NCBI GenBank assembly: GCA_003001795.1
Contig: PVNI01000006.1
Coordinates: forward strand, 62,001 to 126,000
Direction: 5' to 3'
Length of the DNA: 64,000 bases
DNA from: Actinomadura viridilutea
GTDB taxonomy: Bacteria; Actinomycetota; Actinomycetes; Streptosporangiales; Streptosporangiaceae
Within the stretch, counting starts at the first letter, position 1, and each line of letters starts with the position of its first letter. A model generated the notes under the pieces. That model was not told the DNA's origin. It ran no database searches and saw only the letters and a list, made by a program, of their open reading frames with translations. The position numbers and the translations under genes were made by a program. Of the stretch, positions 36,991 through 46,432 are shown piece after piece.

Positions 36991-37898
36991 CCCGGATCAT
37001 CCGCGGTGCGGCGCTGCTGGCCGCCGCCGTGCTCGCCCTGACGGCCTGCGGCGGCGGAGGCGGCGACGACCCGCTGAGCGGCGGCGGGGGAGGCGGCGGC
37101 GCCATCGTCGTCGGCGGCGCCGACTTCCCCGAAAGCGGCCTGCTCGGCGAGATCTACGCGCAGGCGCTGGAGGCCAAGGGCGTCAAGGTCGAGCGCAAGT
37201 TCGGCATCGGCTCCCGCGAGGTCTACTTCAACCAGGTCAAGAACGGCGGCATCCAGGTGTTCCCCGAGTACACCGGGGCGCTGCTGGCCTACGTCGACAA
37301 GAACGACCCGGCCAGCTCCAGCGAGGAGGTGACCGCGGCGCTCAAGCGGAAGCTGCCGCCGGAGCTGGAGATCCTCACCCCCTCGCGGGCCGAGAACAAG
37401 GACACGCTGGCGGTCACCAAGGAGACGGCCGACAAGTACAAGCTCACGACGATCGAGGACCTCAAGCCGGTCGCCAAGGACTTCGTGGTCGGCGGCCCGC
37501 CGGAGTTCAAGACCCGCAAGCAGGGCATCGTCGGCCTGGAGCAGGTGTACGGGCTGAAGTTCAAGGAGTTCAAGTCGCTGGACACCGCGGGCCCGATCAC
37601 CGTCGCCAACCTGAAGAAGGGGCAGATCCAGGCGGCCAACCTGTTCTCCACCGACGCGGCCATCAAGAAGAACGGCTTCGTCACGCTGGCCGACCCCAAG
37701 AACGTGTTCGGCGCGCAGAACGTCGTGCCGCTCGTCTACAAGTCCAAGGTGAACGGCACCGTCCGCGACGCGCTCAACGCGGTGTCGGCCAAGCTCACCA
37801 CCGAAGGGCTGCTGGAGATGAACGCCGAGATGTCGGAGAACAAGACCGACCCGGCGACCGTCGCCAAGGACTGGCTCTCCAAGAACGGCCTGGCCTAG
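36987..37898 (+). CDS. OpuC-type substrate-binding lipoprotein
   Basis: A 303-residue lipoprotein (lipobox LTAC with Cys23, then a Gly-rich linker) of the glycine betaine-binding OpuBC/OpuCC type: VVGGADFPESGLLGEIYAQA, NGGIQVFPEYTGALLAY and AQNVVPLVYKSK. Such proteins bind trimethylammonium compounds in an aromatic cage; which Tyr/Phe/Trp form it here cannot be settled from sequence. It is Lys-rich compared with its neighbours. It faces the convergent IclR gene, overlapping by four bases. Choline, betaine, hercynine or ergothioneine are possible ligands. Confidence 0.88.
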   Translation: MTRIIRGAALLAAAVLALTACGGGGGDDPLSGGGGGGGAIVVGGADFPESGLLGEIYAQALEAKGVKVERKFGIGSREVYFNQVKNGGIQVFPEYTGALLAYVDKNDPASSSEEVTAALKRKLPPELEILTPSRAENKDTLAVTKETADKYKLTTIEDLKPVAKDFVVGGPPEFKTRKQGIVGLEQVYGLKFKEFKSLDTAGPITVANLKKGQIQAANLFSTDAAIKKNGFVTLADPKNVFGAQNVVPLVYKSKVNGTVRDALNAVSAKLTTEGLLEMNAEMSENKTDPATVAKDWLSKNGLA

Positions 37899-38671
37899 GA
37901 GCCGCCCGGCGGGCGGCCGCCGAGGCGGGCGGTCAGGTCGGCGGCGGTGGCGCGGACGCGGTCGGCCAGCCGCGGCCAGGCGTCCTCGGGGCGGCGCTCC
38001 CGCCGGAACGTCACCGTGATCGCCGCCGTGGGATGGCCGGTGTGGTCGAACGCGCAGGCGGCGATGCTCGCCAGCCCCTCGGTGATCCACCCGTCCTCGT
38101 AGGACCAGCCGCGCCGGGCGTCCTCGGCGAGGATGCGGCGCAGCTCGCGCAGTGAGCCCGGGCCCCGTCCCGTCCGGTGGACGAACGCGGCGGGGCCCGG
38201 GAACAGCGCCCGCACCTGCGCGGCGGGCAGGTGCGCCAGCATGGACCGGCCGCTGGCGGTCAGCTGCGCGGGCATGCGCACGCCCACGTCGGTCACCAGG
38301 GTCTCGTGCCGCGGCGGCTGCTCCTTGAGCAGGTACAGCGTCTCGGCGCCGTGCAGCACGCCGAGCTGGGCGATCTCCCCGACCCGGTCGACCAGGCGGC
38401 GCAGCAGCGGGCGGGCCAGCCGCTCCAGCGGCTCGTGCCGCAGGTACGCCGAGCCGATCTCGAACGCGGCCACGCCCAGCCCCCACCGCCGCTCCTCGGG
38501 CAGGTAGGCCACGAACCCGTCCTCGGCCATCGCCGCGAGCAGGTGGTAGGTGCTGGAGCGCGGCATGTCCAGGTGGCGCGCGATCGCGGACGCGGGGAGC
38601 GGGCCGGCGGACGCCGCCAGCAGCCGCAGCACGCGCAGGGCCCGCCGCGCGGCGGGGACCTGCTCGCCCAT
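37895..38671 (-). CDS. hutR: IclR-family regulator of the hut genes
   Basis: A 258-residue IclR regulator: winged helix LPASAIARHLDMPRSSTYHL (about 24-43), then the effector domain with LYLLKEQPPRHETL, TASGRSMLAHL and GWITEGLASIAACAFDHTG. ATG at 38671 with GGAAGG upstream, divergent from hutH across 100 bases that contain a GTCT...AGAC element; a near copy precedes hutI. IclR-type HutR proteins regulate histidine utilisation in corynebacteria, so control of this cluster is likely. Activator or repressor cannot be told. Confidence 0.85.
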   Translation of the reverse strand: MGEQVPAARRALRVLRLLAASAGPLPASAIARHLDMPRSSTYHLLAAMAEDGFVAYLPEERRWGLGVAAFEIGSAYLRHEPLERLARPLLRRLVDRVGEIAQLGVLHGAETLYLLKEQPPRHETLVTDVGVRMPAQLTASGRSMLAHLPAAQVRALFPGPAAFVHRTGRGPGSLRELRRILAEDARRGWSYEDGWITEGLASIAACAFDHTGHPTAAITVTFRRERRPEDAWPRLADRVRATAADLTARLGGRPPGGS

Positions 38672-38699
38672 CGCGCCCCCTTCCTTCCCCGCCGCCCAT

Positions 38700-38717
38700 T
38701 GTCTCGTATCTCAGACA
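38700..38717. promoter_or_regulatory. IclR/HutR operator before hutH
   Basis: TGTCTCGTATCTCAGACA has TGTCT/AGACA arms and matches the element before hutI at 13 of 16 core positions. It lies 29 bases before the iclR start and 55 before hutH. Confidence 0.65.
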
Positions 38718-38771
38718 CAGCGCCCCTCCGGGACCTGGGACGGCGGCACTTCCGCACGTTGCAATGGGGGT

Positions 38772-40328
38772 ATGAGTATCGGCATGGGGGGCGCGGTCGT
38801 CGAGGTCGGCCCGGAACCGCTGGCGTTCGACCAGGTGGTGGCCGTGGCGCGGGACGGCGCCGCGGTCGCGCTGTCGGACGAGGCGCTGAAGCTGATGGAC
38901 GCGTCCCGGGCGCACGTCGAGGAACTGGCGGCCCGGCCCACGCCCGTGTACGGCGTGTCCACCGGGTTCGGGGCGATGGCGACCCGGCACATCCCGCCCG
39001 AGCTGCGCCGGCGGCTGCAGGTGAACGTCGTCCGGTCGCACGCGGCCGGGTCGGGCCCGGAAGTGGAGCGCGAGGTCGTCCGGGCCATGATGCTGCTGCG
39101 GCTGCGCACCCTCGCGACCGGGCGCACCGGCGTGCAGCCGCGCACGGCGCAGACCCTCGCCGCGCTGCTCAACGCGGGCATCACCCCGGTCGTGCACGAG
39201 CACGGCAGCCTCGGCTGCTCCGGCGACCTGGCGCCGCTGTCGCACGTCGCGCTGGCGCTGATCGGCGAGGGCACGGTGCGGGACGCGGACGGCCGCGCCC
39301 GTCCGGCCGCCGAGGCGCTCGCGGACGCGGGCATCGAGCCCGCCGTGCTCGGCGCCAAGGAGGGGCTGGCCCTCATCAACGGCACCGACGGCATGCTCGG
39401 CATGCTGGTGCTGGCCATCACCGACCTGCGCCGCCTGCTGACGGCCGCCGACATCGCCGCCGCGATGAGCGTCGAGGCGCTGCTGGGCACCGACCGCGTC
39501 TTCGCCGCCGACCTGCAGGAGCTGCGGCCGCACCCCGGCCAGGCGCTGTCGGCCGCCAACCTGCGCGCCCTGCTCGCCGACTCGCAGATCATGGAGTCGC
39601 ACCGGGGGCCGGACTGCACCCGGGTCCAGGACGCCTACTCGCTGCGCTGCTCCCCGCAGGTGCACGGCGCGGCCCGCGACACCCTCGCGCACGCCGAGCT
39701 GGTCGCCTCCCGGGAACTGGCGTCCGCCATCGACAACCCGGTGGTGCTGCCGGACGGGCGGGTCGAGTCGAACGGCAACTTCCACGGCGCGCCCGTCGCG
39801 TACGTGCTGGACTTCCTGGCCGTCCCGGTGGCGGACGTGGCGTCGATGTCCGAGCGCCGCACCGACCGCATGCTCGACCGGGGCCGCTCCGGCGGGCTCC
39901 CGGCGTTCCTGGCCGACGACCCCGGCGTCGACTCCGGCCACATGATCGCCCAGTACACGCAGGCCGCGATCGTGTCCGAGCTCAAGCGGCTGGCCGTGCC
40001 CGCCAGCGTGGACTCCATCCCCAGCTCGGCGATGCAGGAGGACCACGTGTCCATGGGCTGGAACGCCGCGCGCAAGCTGCGCCGCGCCGTCGACGGCCTG
40101 GCCCAGGTCGTGGCCATCGAGATCCTCACCGCCGCGCGGGCCCTGGACCTGCGCACCCCGCTGCGCCCCGGCCCGGCCACCGGCGCCGTCGTGGCGGAGC
40201 TGCGCCGCCGCGTCCCGCCGCCCGGCCCCGACCGGCACCTGGCCCCCGAGATCGCCGCCGCCGCCGAGCTCGTCCGCGACGGCGCCCTCATCGCCGCCGC
40301 CGAGGCCGTCACCGGCCCGCTGTCCTGA
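38772..40328 (+). CDS. hutH: histidine ammonia-lyase
   Basis: A 518-residue MIO enzyme turning histidine into urocanate and ammonia. The tripeptide is Cys149-Ser150-Gly151 (GSLGCSGDLAPLSH) rather than Ala-Ser-Gly; the serine needed for MIO is kept. The tyrosine loop TPVYGVSTGFGAMAT, INGTDGML, QDAYSLRC and the GNFHGAPVAY and SSAMQEDHVSMGWNAA segments fit HutH. ATG at 38772 or 38784; the former has GGGGG immediately upstream. First gene of the hut operon, under the divergent IclR site. Confidence 0.96.
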   Translation: MSIGMGGAVVEVGPEPLAFDQVVAVARDGAAVALSDEALKLMDASRAHVEELAARPTPVYGVSTGFGAMATRHIPPELRRRLQVNVVRSHAAGSGPEVEREVVRAMMLLRLRTLATGRTGVQPRTAQTLAALLNAGITPVVHEHGSLGCSGDLAPLSHVALALIGEGTVRDADGRARPAAEALADAGIEPAVLGAKEGLALINGTDGMLGMLVLAITDLRRLLTAADIAAAMSVEALLGTDRVFAADLQELRPHPGQALSAANLRALLADSQIMESHRGPDCTRVQDAYSLRCSPQVHGAARDTLAHAELVASRELASAIDNPVVLPDGRVESNGNFHGAPVAYVLDFLAVPVADVASMSERRTDRMLDRGRSGGLPAFLADDPGVDSGHMIAQYTQAAIVSELKRLAVPASVDSIPSSAMQEDHVSMGWNAARKLRRAVDGLAQVVAIEILTAARALDLRTPLRPGPATGAVVAELRRRVPPPGPDRHLAPEIAAAAELVRDGALIAAAEAVTGPLS

Positions 40329-40355
40329 CCGCTTCGCCGCGAAGGAGTGTCCGCG

Positions 40356-42038
<1,683 letters not shown>

Positions 42039-42043
42039 CGGCG

Positions 42044-43264
42044 TTGGACACCGCGACGGACGCCGCCGCCCGCTTCGAGGAGATGTGGGCGGCGCTGCTG
42101 CCGATCGGCCGCGACCCGGACGGCGGCGGCTACCGCCGCTTCGCCTGGACGCCGCCCGAGCTGGAGTGCCGGGCCTGGTTCCTGGACGAGGCGCGGCGCC
42201 GCGGCCTGGACGTCGAACGCGACCGCAACGGCAACCTGTTCGCCTGGTGGCGGCCGGACGGCGCCGCGGGGCCGGCGGTGCTGACCGGCAGCCACCTGGA
42301 CTCCGTGCCGGGCGGCGGCGCGTTCGACGGGCCGCTCGGCGTCGTGTCCGCGCTGGCCGCGATCGACCTGCTCCGCGCGCGCGGCGAGCGGATCGGCCGC
42401 CCGGTCGGCGTGGCCGTGTTCGCCGAAGAGGAGGGCGCGCGGTTCGGCGTCGCCTGCCTGGGCTCGCGCCTGCTCACCGGCGCCATCGACCCGTCCCGCG
42501 CCCGCGCCCTGCGCGACGGCGACGGCCGGACGTTCGCGGACGTGCTCGCCGCCGACGGCCTCGACCCCGACGCGATCGGCCCCGACGACGACCTGCTCGG
42601 CCGGGTCGGCTGCTTCGTCGAACTGCACGTCGAGCAGGGCCGGGCCCTCCAGGAGCCGGTCGGCGTGGCCAGCGCGATCATCCCGCACGGCCGGTGGCGG
42701 TTCGACTTCACCGGCGAGGGCAACCACGCCGGCACCACCCGGCTGGCCGACCGCCGCGACCCCATGCTGCCGTTCGCGCACATGGTGCTGGCCGCGCGCG
42801 AGGCCGCCGCGCGCCGCGACGCCGTCGCCACCGTCGGGAAGGTGCACGTGACGCCGGGCGGGGTGAACGCCGTCCCCTCCTCGGTCGCGGCCTGGCTGGA
42901 CGCGCGGGGCCCGTCCGACGACGCCGTCCGCGGCGTGGTCGCCGACGTCCACGAGGCCGTCCGCGCCGCGGCCTCCTCCCACGGCGTCGCCGTGGACCTG
43001 TCCGAGGAGTCCTACACGGAGGTGGTCGGCTTCGACACCGCCCTGCGCGACCGCATCGTCCGGACCCTCGGCGGGGCGCCGGTGCTGCCCACCGGGGCGG
43101 GGCACGACGCGGGCGTCCTGGCGGCGCGGCTGCCGACCGCCATGCTGTTCGTCCGCAACCCGACCGGGGTGTCGCACGCCCCCGCCGAGCACGCCGAGAC
43201 GGCCGACTGCCTGGCCGGCGTGGAGGCCCTCGCCGCGGTACTGGCCGACCTCGCCCGCGGGTAG
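42044..43264 (+). CDS. M20-family amidohydrolase of the hut operon, probable N-formylglutamate deformylase
   Basis: A 406-residue zinc hydrolase of the allantoate amidohydrolase/N-carbamoyl-amino-acid hydrolase group. Metal motifs are GSHLDSVPGGGAFDG, FAEEEGARFG and ELHVEQG, with SHAPAEHAE near the end. TTG at 42044, six bases after hutU, is the probable start. The operon uses HutF, which yields N-formylglutamate, and no HutG is present, so this protein is the likely deformylase. That role is inference from position; allantoate amidohydrolase is the alternative, but the purine operon already has allantoicase. Confidence 0.85.
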   Translation: MDTATDAAARFEEMWAALLPIGRDPDGGGYRRFAWTPPELECRAWFLDEARRRGLDVERDRNGNLFAWWRPDGAAGPAVLTGSHLDSVPGGGAFDGPLGVVSALAAIDLLRARGERIGRPVGVAVFAEEEGARFGVACLGSRLLTGAIDPSRARALRDGDGRTFADVLAADGLDPDAIGPDDDLLGRVGCFVELHVEQGRALQEPVGVASAIIPHGRWRFDFTGEGNHAGTTRLADRRDPMLPFAHMVLAAREAAARRDAVATVGKVHVTPGGVNAVPSSVAAWLDARGPSDDAVRGVVADVHEAVRAAASSHGVAVDLSEESYTEVVGFDTALRDRIVRTLGGAPVLPTGAGHDAGVLAARLPTAMLFVRNPTGVSHAPAEHAETADCLAGVEALAAVLADLARG

Positions 43265-43274
43265 GGATTCCGTT

Positions 43275-44618
43275 ATGCGATGGCATGCCGAGTTCGCCTG
43301 GCTCGGCGACCACGTGGCCGCCGACGTCCTGATCGAGGCCGACGGCGAGCGGTTCGCCCGCGTCACGCCGGGCGTCCCGGCCCCGCCGGACGCCCGGCGC
43401 CTGACCGGCCTCACCCTCCCGGGCCTGGCCAACGCCCACTCCCACGCCTTCCACCGGGCCCTCCGGTCGCGCGCGCAGAGCGGGCGCGGAACGTTCTGGA
43501 CCTGGCGGGAGCAGATGTACGCGGTGGCCGAGCGGCTCGAGCCGGACACCTACCGCGCCCTGGCCACCGCCGTGTACGCCGAGATGGCCCTCGCCGGGGT
43601 GAGCTGCGTCGGCGAGTTCCACTACGTGCACCACCGCCCCGGCGGCGAACCCTACGACGATCCCAACGCGATGGGGGAGGCGCTGATCGCGGCGGCGGCC
43701 GACGCCGGCATCCGTATCACCCTCCTCGACGCCTGCTACCTGGCCGGCGGCATCGGGCGGCCGCTGCAGGGGCCGCAGAAGCGCTTCGGCGACGGCACCG
43801 CCGGGGACTGGGCGCGGCGCGTCGACGACCTGTGCGACCGCACCGGCAAGACCGACCACCGGCACGCCCGGATCGGCGCCGCCGTGCACTCGGTCCGCGC
43901 CGTGCCCCGCGAGCAGATCGGCGCCGTCGCCGACTGGGCGCGGCGGCGCCGGGCGCCGCTGCACGTCCACCTGTCCGAGCAGCCCGCCGAGAACGAGGCG
44001 TGCCGGGAGGCCTACGGCGTGACCCCCACGCGCCTGCTCGCCGAGTGCGGCGCCCTCGGCGCCCGCACCGTCGCCGTGCACGCCACCCACCTCACCGGCG
44101 AGGACATCGGCCTGCTCGGCGCCACGATGACCGGCGTGTGCATGTGCCCCACCACCGAACGCGACCTCGCCGACGGCATCGGCCCGGCCCGCGACCTCGC
44201 CGCCGCCGGGTCCCCGATCTGCCTGGGCTCCGACCAGCACGCGGTCATCGACCTGTTCGAGGAGGCCCGCGCCGTCGAGCTGGACGAACGGCTGCGCACC
44301 CGCGAACGCGGCCACTGGACCGCCGGCGCGCTCCTCGCCGCCGCCACCTGGAGCGGCCACTACGCGCTCGGCTGGCCCGAGGCGGGACGGCTCGAACCGG
44401 GGTCCTACGCCGACCTGGTGACGGTCGCGCTCGACTCGCCCCGCACCGCCGGAGCGGGGCGCGACCACCTGGCCGAGGCCGCCGTCTTCGCCGCCACCGC
44501 CGCCGACGTCCGCCACGTCGTCGTGTCGGGACGCGAGATCGTCCGCGACGGCCGCCACCTGCTCGTCGAGGACGTCCCCGCCGCCCTCGACGAGGCCATC
44601 GCCGCCGTCACCGGGTGA
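43275..44618 (+). CDS. hutF: formimidoylglutamate deiminase
   Basis: A 447-residue amidohydrolase deaminating N-formimidoyl-glutamate to N-formylglutamate. Metal ligands are His55 and His57 (NAHSHAFHRAL), HVHLSEQPAENE supplies the third, with ATHLTGEDI and CLGSDQHAVIDLFEE. RSRAQSGRGTFWTWREQMY is a HutF hallmark. ATG at 43275, ten bases after the M20 gene. Confidence 0.95.
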   Translation: MRWHAEFAWLGDHVAADVLIEADGERFARVTPGVPAPPDARRLTGLTLPGLANAHSHAFHRALRSRAQSGRGTFWTWREQMYAVAERLEPDTYRALATAVYAEMALAGVSCVGEFHYVHHRPGGEPYDDPNAMGEALIAAAADAGIRITLLDACYLAGGIGRPLQGPQKRFGDGTAGDWARRVDDLCDRTGKTDHRHARIGAAVHSVRAVPREQIGAVADWARRRRAPLHVHLSEQPAENEACREAYGVTPTRLLAECGALGARTVAVHATHLTGEDIGLLGATMTGVCMCPTTERDLADGIGPARDLAAAGSPICLGSDQHAVIDLFEEARAVELDERLRTRERGHWTAGALLAAATWSGHYALGWPEAGRLEPGSYADLVTVALDSPRTAGAGRDHLAEAAVFAATAADVRHVVVSGREIVRDGRHLLVEDVPAALDEAIAAVTG

Positions 44619-44629
44619 CCTTCCGCCCG

Positions 44630-44651
44630 TCCGTCTCGCATCCGAGACGGA
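44630..44651. promoter_or_regulatory. IclR/HutR operator before hutI
   Basis: TCCGTCTCG and CGAGACGGA, perfect 9-base arms around CATC, in the 84-base gap between hutF and hutI. The core GTCTCGCATCCGAGAC resembles the hutH site. Confidence 0.7.
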
Positions 44652-44702
44652 TCGTCGGAGCCGGTCGCGGACGCGTCCCGCCGCGGGTGCGATGCTGGCC
44701 GC

Positions 44703-45872
44703 GTGAGCACCGTCATCACGAACATCGGCGAGCTGGTCACCAACGACCCCGGTCTCGGCGAGGGCGCGCTGGGACTGCTCCGGGACGCGGCCGTCGTGAT
44801 CGACGGCGACGCGGTCGCCTGGGTGGGGCCGGCGGACCGCGCGCCCGCGGCGGACGACCGCCACGACGCGCGAGGGCGGGCCGTCCTGCCCGGATTCGTC
44901 GACTCGCACGCGCACCTGGTGTTCGCGGGGGAGCGGGCCGAGGAGTTCGCGGCGCGGATGAGCGGCCGGCCCTACACGGCGGGCGGCATCCGCACGACCG
45001 TCGCCAGGACGCGCGCCGCGTCCGACGACGAGCTGCGGGCCAACGTGCGCCGGCTCGTCGACGAGATGGCGCGGCAGGGCACCACCACCGTGGAGTGCAA
45101 GTCCGGGTACGGGCTGTCGGTGGAGCAGGAGGAGCGGTCCCTGCGCATCGCCGCGGAGATCGCCGACGAGGTGACCTTCCTCGGCGCCCACGTCGTCCCG
45201 CCGGAGTACGCGGGCGACCCCGACGCGTACGTGCGGCTGGTGACGAACGAGATGCTCGCCGCCTGCGCCCCGCACGCCCGCTGGGTGGACGTCTTCTGCG
45301 AGGAAGGCGCGTTCGACGCCGACCAGTCCCGGGAGGTGCTCACGGCGGGGCTCGCGGCGGGCCTCACCCCCCGCGTCCACGCCAACCAGCTCAGGCCGGG
45401 GCCGGGCGTGCGGCTCGCCGTCGAACTCGGCGCCGCGTCGGCCGACCACTGCACGCACCTGACCGACGCCGACGTCGACGCGCTCGCGTCGTCCGCCACG
45501 GTCGCGACGCTGCTGCCCGGCGTCGACTTCTCCACCCGCCAGCCCTACCCCGACGCGCGGCGGCTCATCGACGCGGGCGCCACCGTGGCGTTGGCCACCG
45601 ACTGCAATCCGGGCTCCTGCTACACCTCCAGCATGCCGTTCTGCATCGCGCTCGCCGTCCGCGACATGCGCATGACGCCCGCCGAGGCGGTGTGGGCGGC
45701 CACCGCGGGCGGCGCGCGGGCGCTGCGCCGCGACGACGTGGGACGCCTGGCGCCCGGCGCGCGCGCCGACGTGCTGCTCCTGGACGCCCCGTCCCATGTC
45801 CACCTGGCCTACCGCCCAGGGGTGCCGCAGGTCGCGGCGGTGTGGAAGGCGGGACGGCGCGTTCCGGCATGA
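44703..45872 (+). CDS. hutI: imidazolonepropionase
   Basis: A 389-residue metal-dependent hydrolase opening the imidazolone ring to formimidoyl-glutamate. Metal motifs are [18 protein letters not shown] (His69, His71), [18 protein letters not shown] and [12 protein letters not shown] start at 44703. It is the only hut gene with a sizeable gap before it, and that gap has its own operator, so it probably has a second promoter. It completes histidine to glutamate within one locus. Confidence 0.97.
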   Translation: MSTVITNIGELVTNDPGLGEGALGLLRDAAVVIDGDAVAWVGPADRAPAADDRHDARGRAVLPGFVDSHAHLVFAGERAEEFAARMSGRPYTAGGIRTTVARTRAASDDELRANVRRLVDEMARQGTTTVECKSGYGLSVEQEERSLRIAAEIADEVTFLGAHVVPPEYAGDPDAYVRLVTNEMLAACAPHARWVDVFCEEGAFDADQSREVLTAGLAAGLTPRVHANQLRPGPGVRLAVELGAASADHCTHLTDADVDALASSATVATLLPGVDFSTRQPYPDARRLIDAGATVALATDCNPGSCYTSSMPFCIALAVRDMRMTPAEAVWAATAGGARALRRDDVGRLAPGARADVLLLDAPSHVHLAYRPGVPQVAAVWKAGRRVPA

Positions 45873-45938
45873 CCATGCCCGGCAGCCGGTCACGGGCGTC
45901 CGCGCCGAGCCGGCGGCCAAGGGGCTCGCCGAGCGCGG

Positions 45939-46424
45939 CTAGCCCAGGTAGCGGCGGTTGACCCGGATGAGCGGGCTCCGGCGGCGGGCGATGTAGTCGG
46001 CGGACAGCACCTCGGCGACGAACAGCACGTGGTCGCCCGCCTCGATGCGCTGACGGGTCTCACATTCGAGAGCGGCCACCCCGTCGTCGATGATGAGGGC
46101 GTCCGAATGGGGGCCGCGGTGGTGCGGTTCGCTCGCCAGCAGGATGCGGGCGCTCGGGCGGCCCGCGGCGGCGAACCGCCCGGCGAGGGCCCGCTGCCCG
46201 GCGCTCAGCACGGTCGCGGCCCACCGGTCCCGGCGCCGCAGGACCTCGCACAGATAGGACGCGGCGCCCACCCCGGCCAGCACCATCGGCGGCTCCAGCG
46301 ACACCGACATGAACGAGGTGACGGTGGTGCCCAGGTCGTCGCGGCCGTCGCGGACGGTCAGCACCACCACTCCGGTGGCGAAGCCCGCGACGGCCTCGGT
46401 GAAGTCGGCGGCGGTGACGCTCAT
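45939..46424 (-). CDS. flavin reductase-like FMN-binding protein
   Basis: A 161-residue split-barrel flavoprotein: FATGVVVLTVRDG, GTTVTSFMSVSLEPPMVLAGV and a late HVLFVAEV segment, the pattern of NADH:FMN oxidoreductases that feed two-component monooxygenases (HpaC, HsaB). ATG at 46424, eight bases after the sppA stop, so it is probably in the sppA transcript. The partner oxygenase is not in the window; a steroid-pathway partner (HsaA) elsewhere is possible but unproven. Confidence 0.85.
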   Translation of the reverse strand: MSVTAADFTEAVAGFATGVVVLTVRDGRDDLGTTVTSFMSVSLEPPMVLAGVGAASYLCEVLRRRDRWAATVLSAGQRALAGRFAAAGRPSARILLASEPHHRGPHSDALIIDDGVAALECETRQRIEAGDHVLFVAEVLSADYIARRRSPLIRVNRRYLG

Positions 46425-46432
46425 CTCGCCGC

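Noticed and set aside
42708-45920. Long minus-strand frame over hutF and hutI
   Set aside because: Shadow of two confirmed enzymes; no ribosome site or domain.
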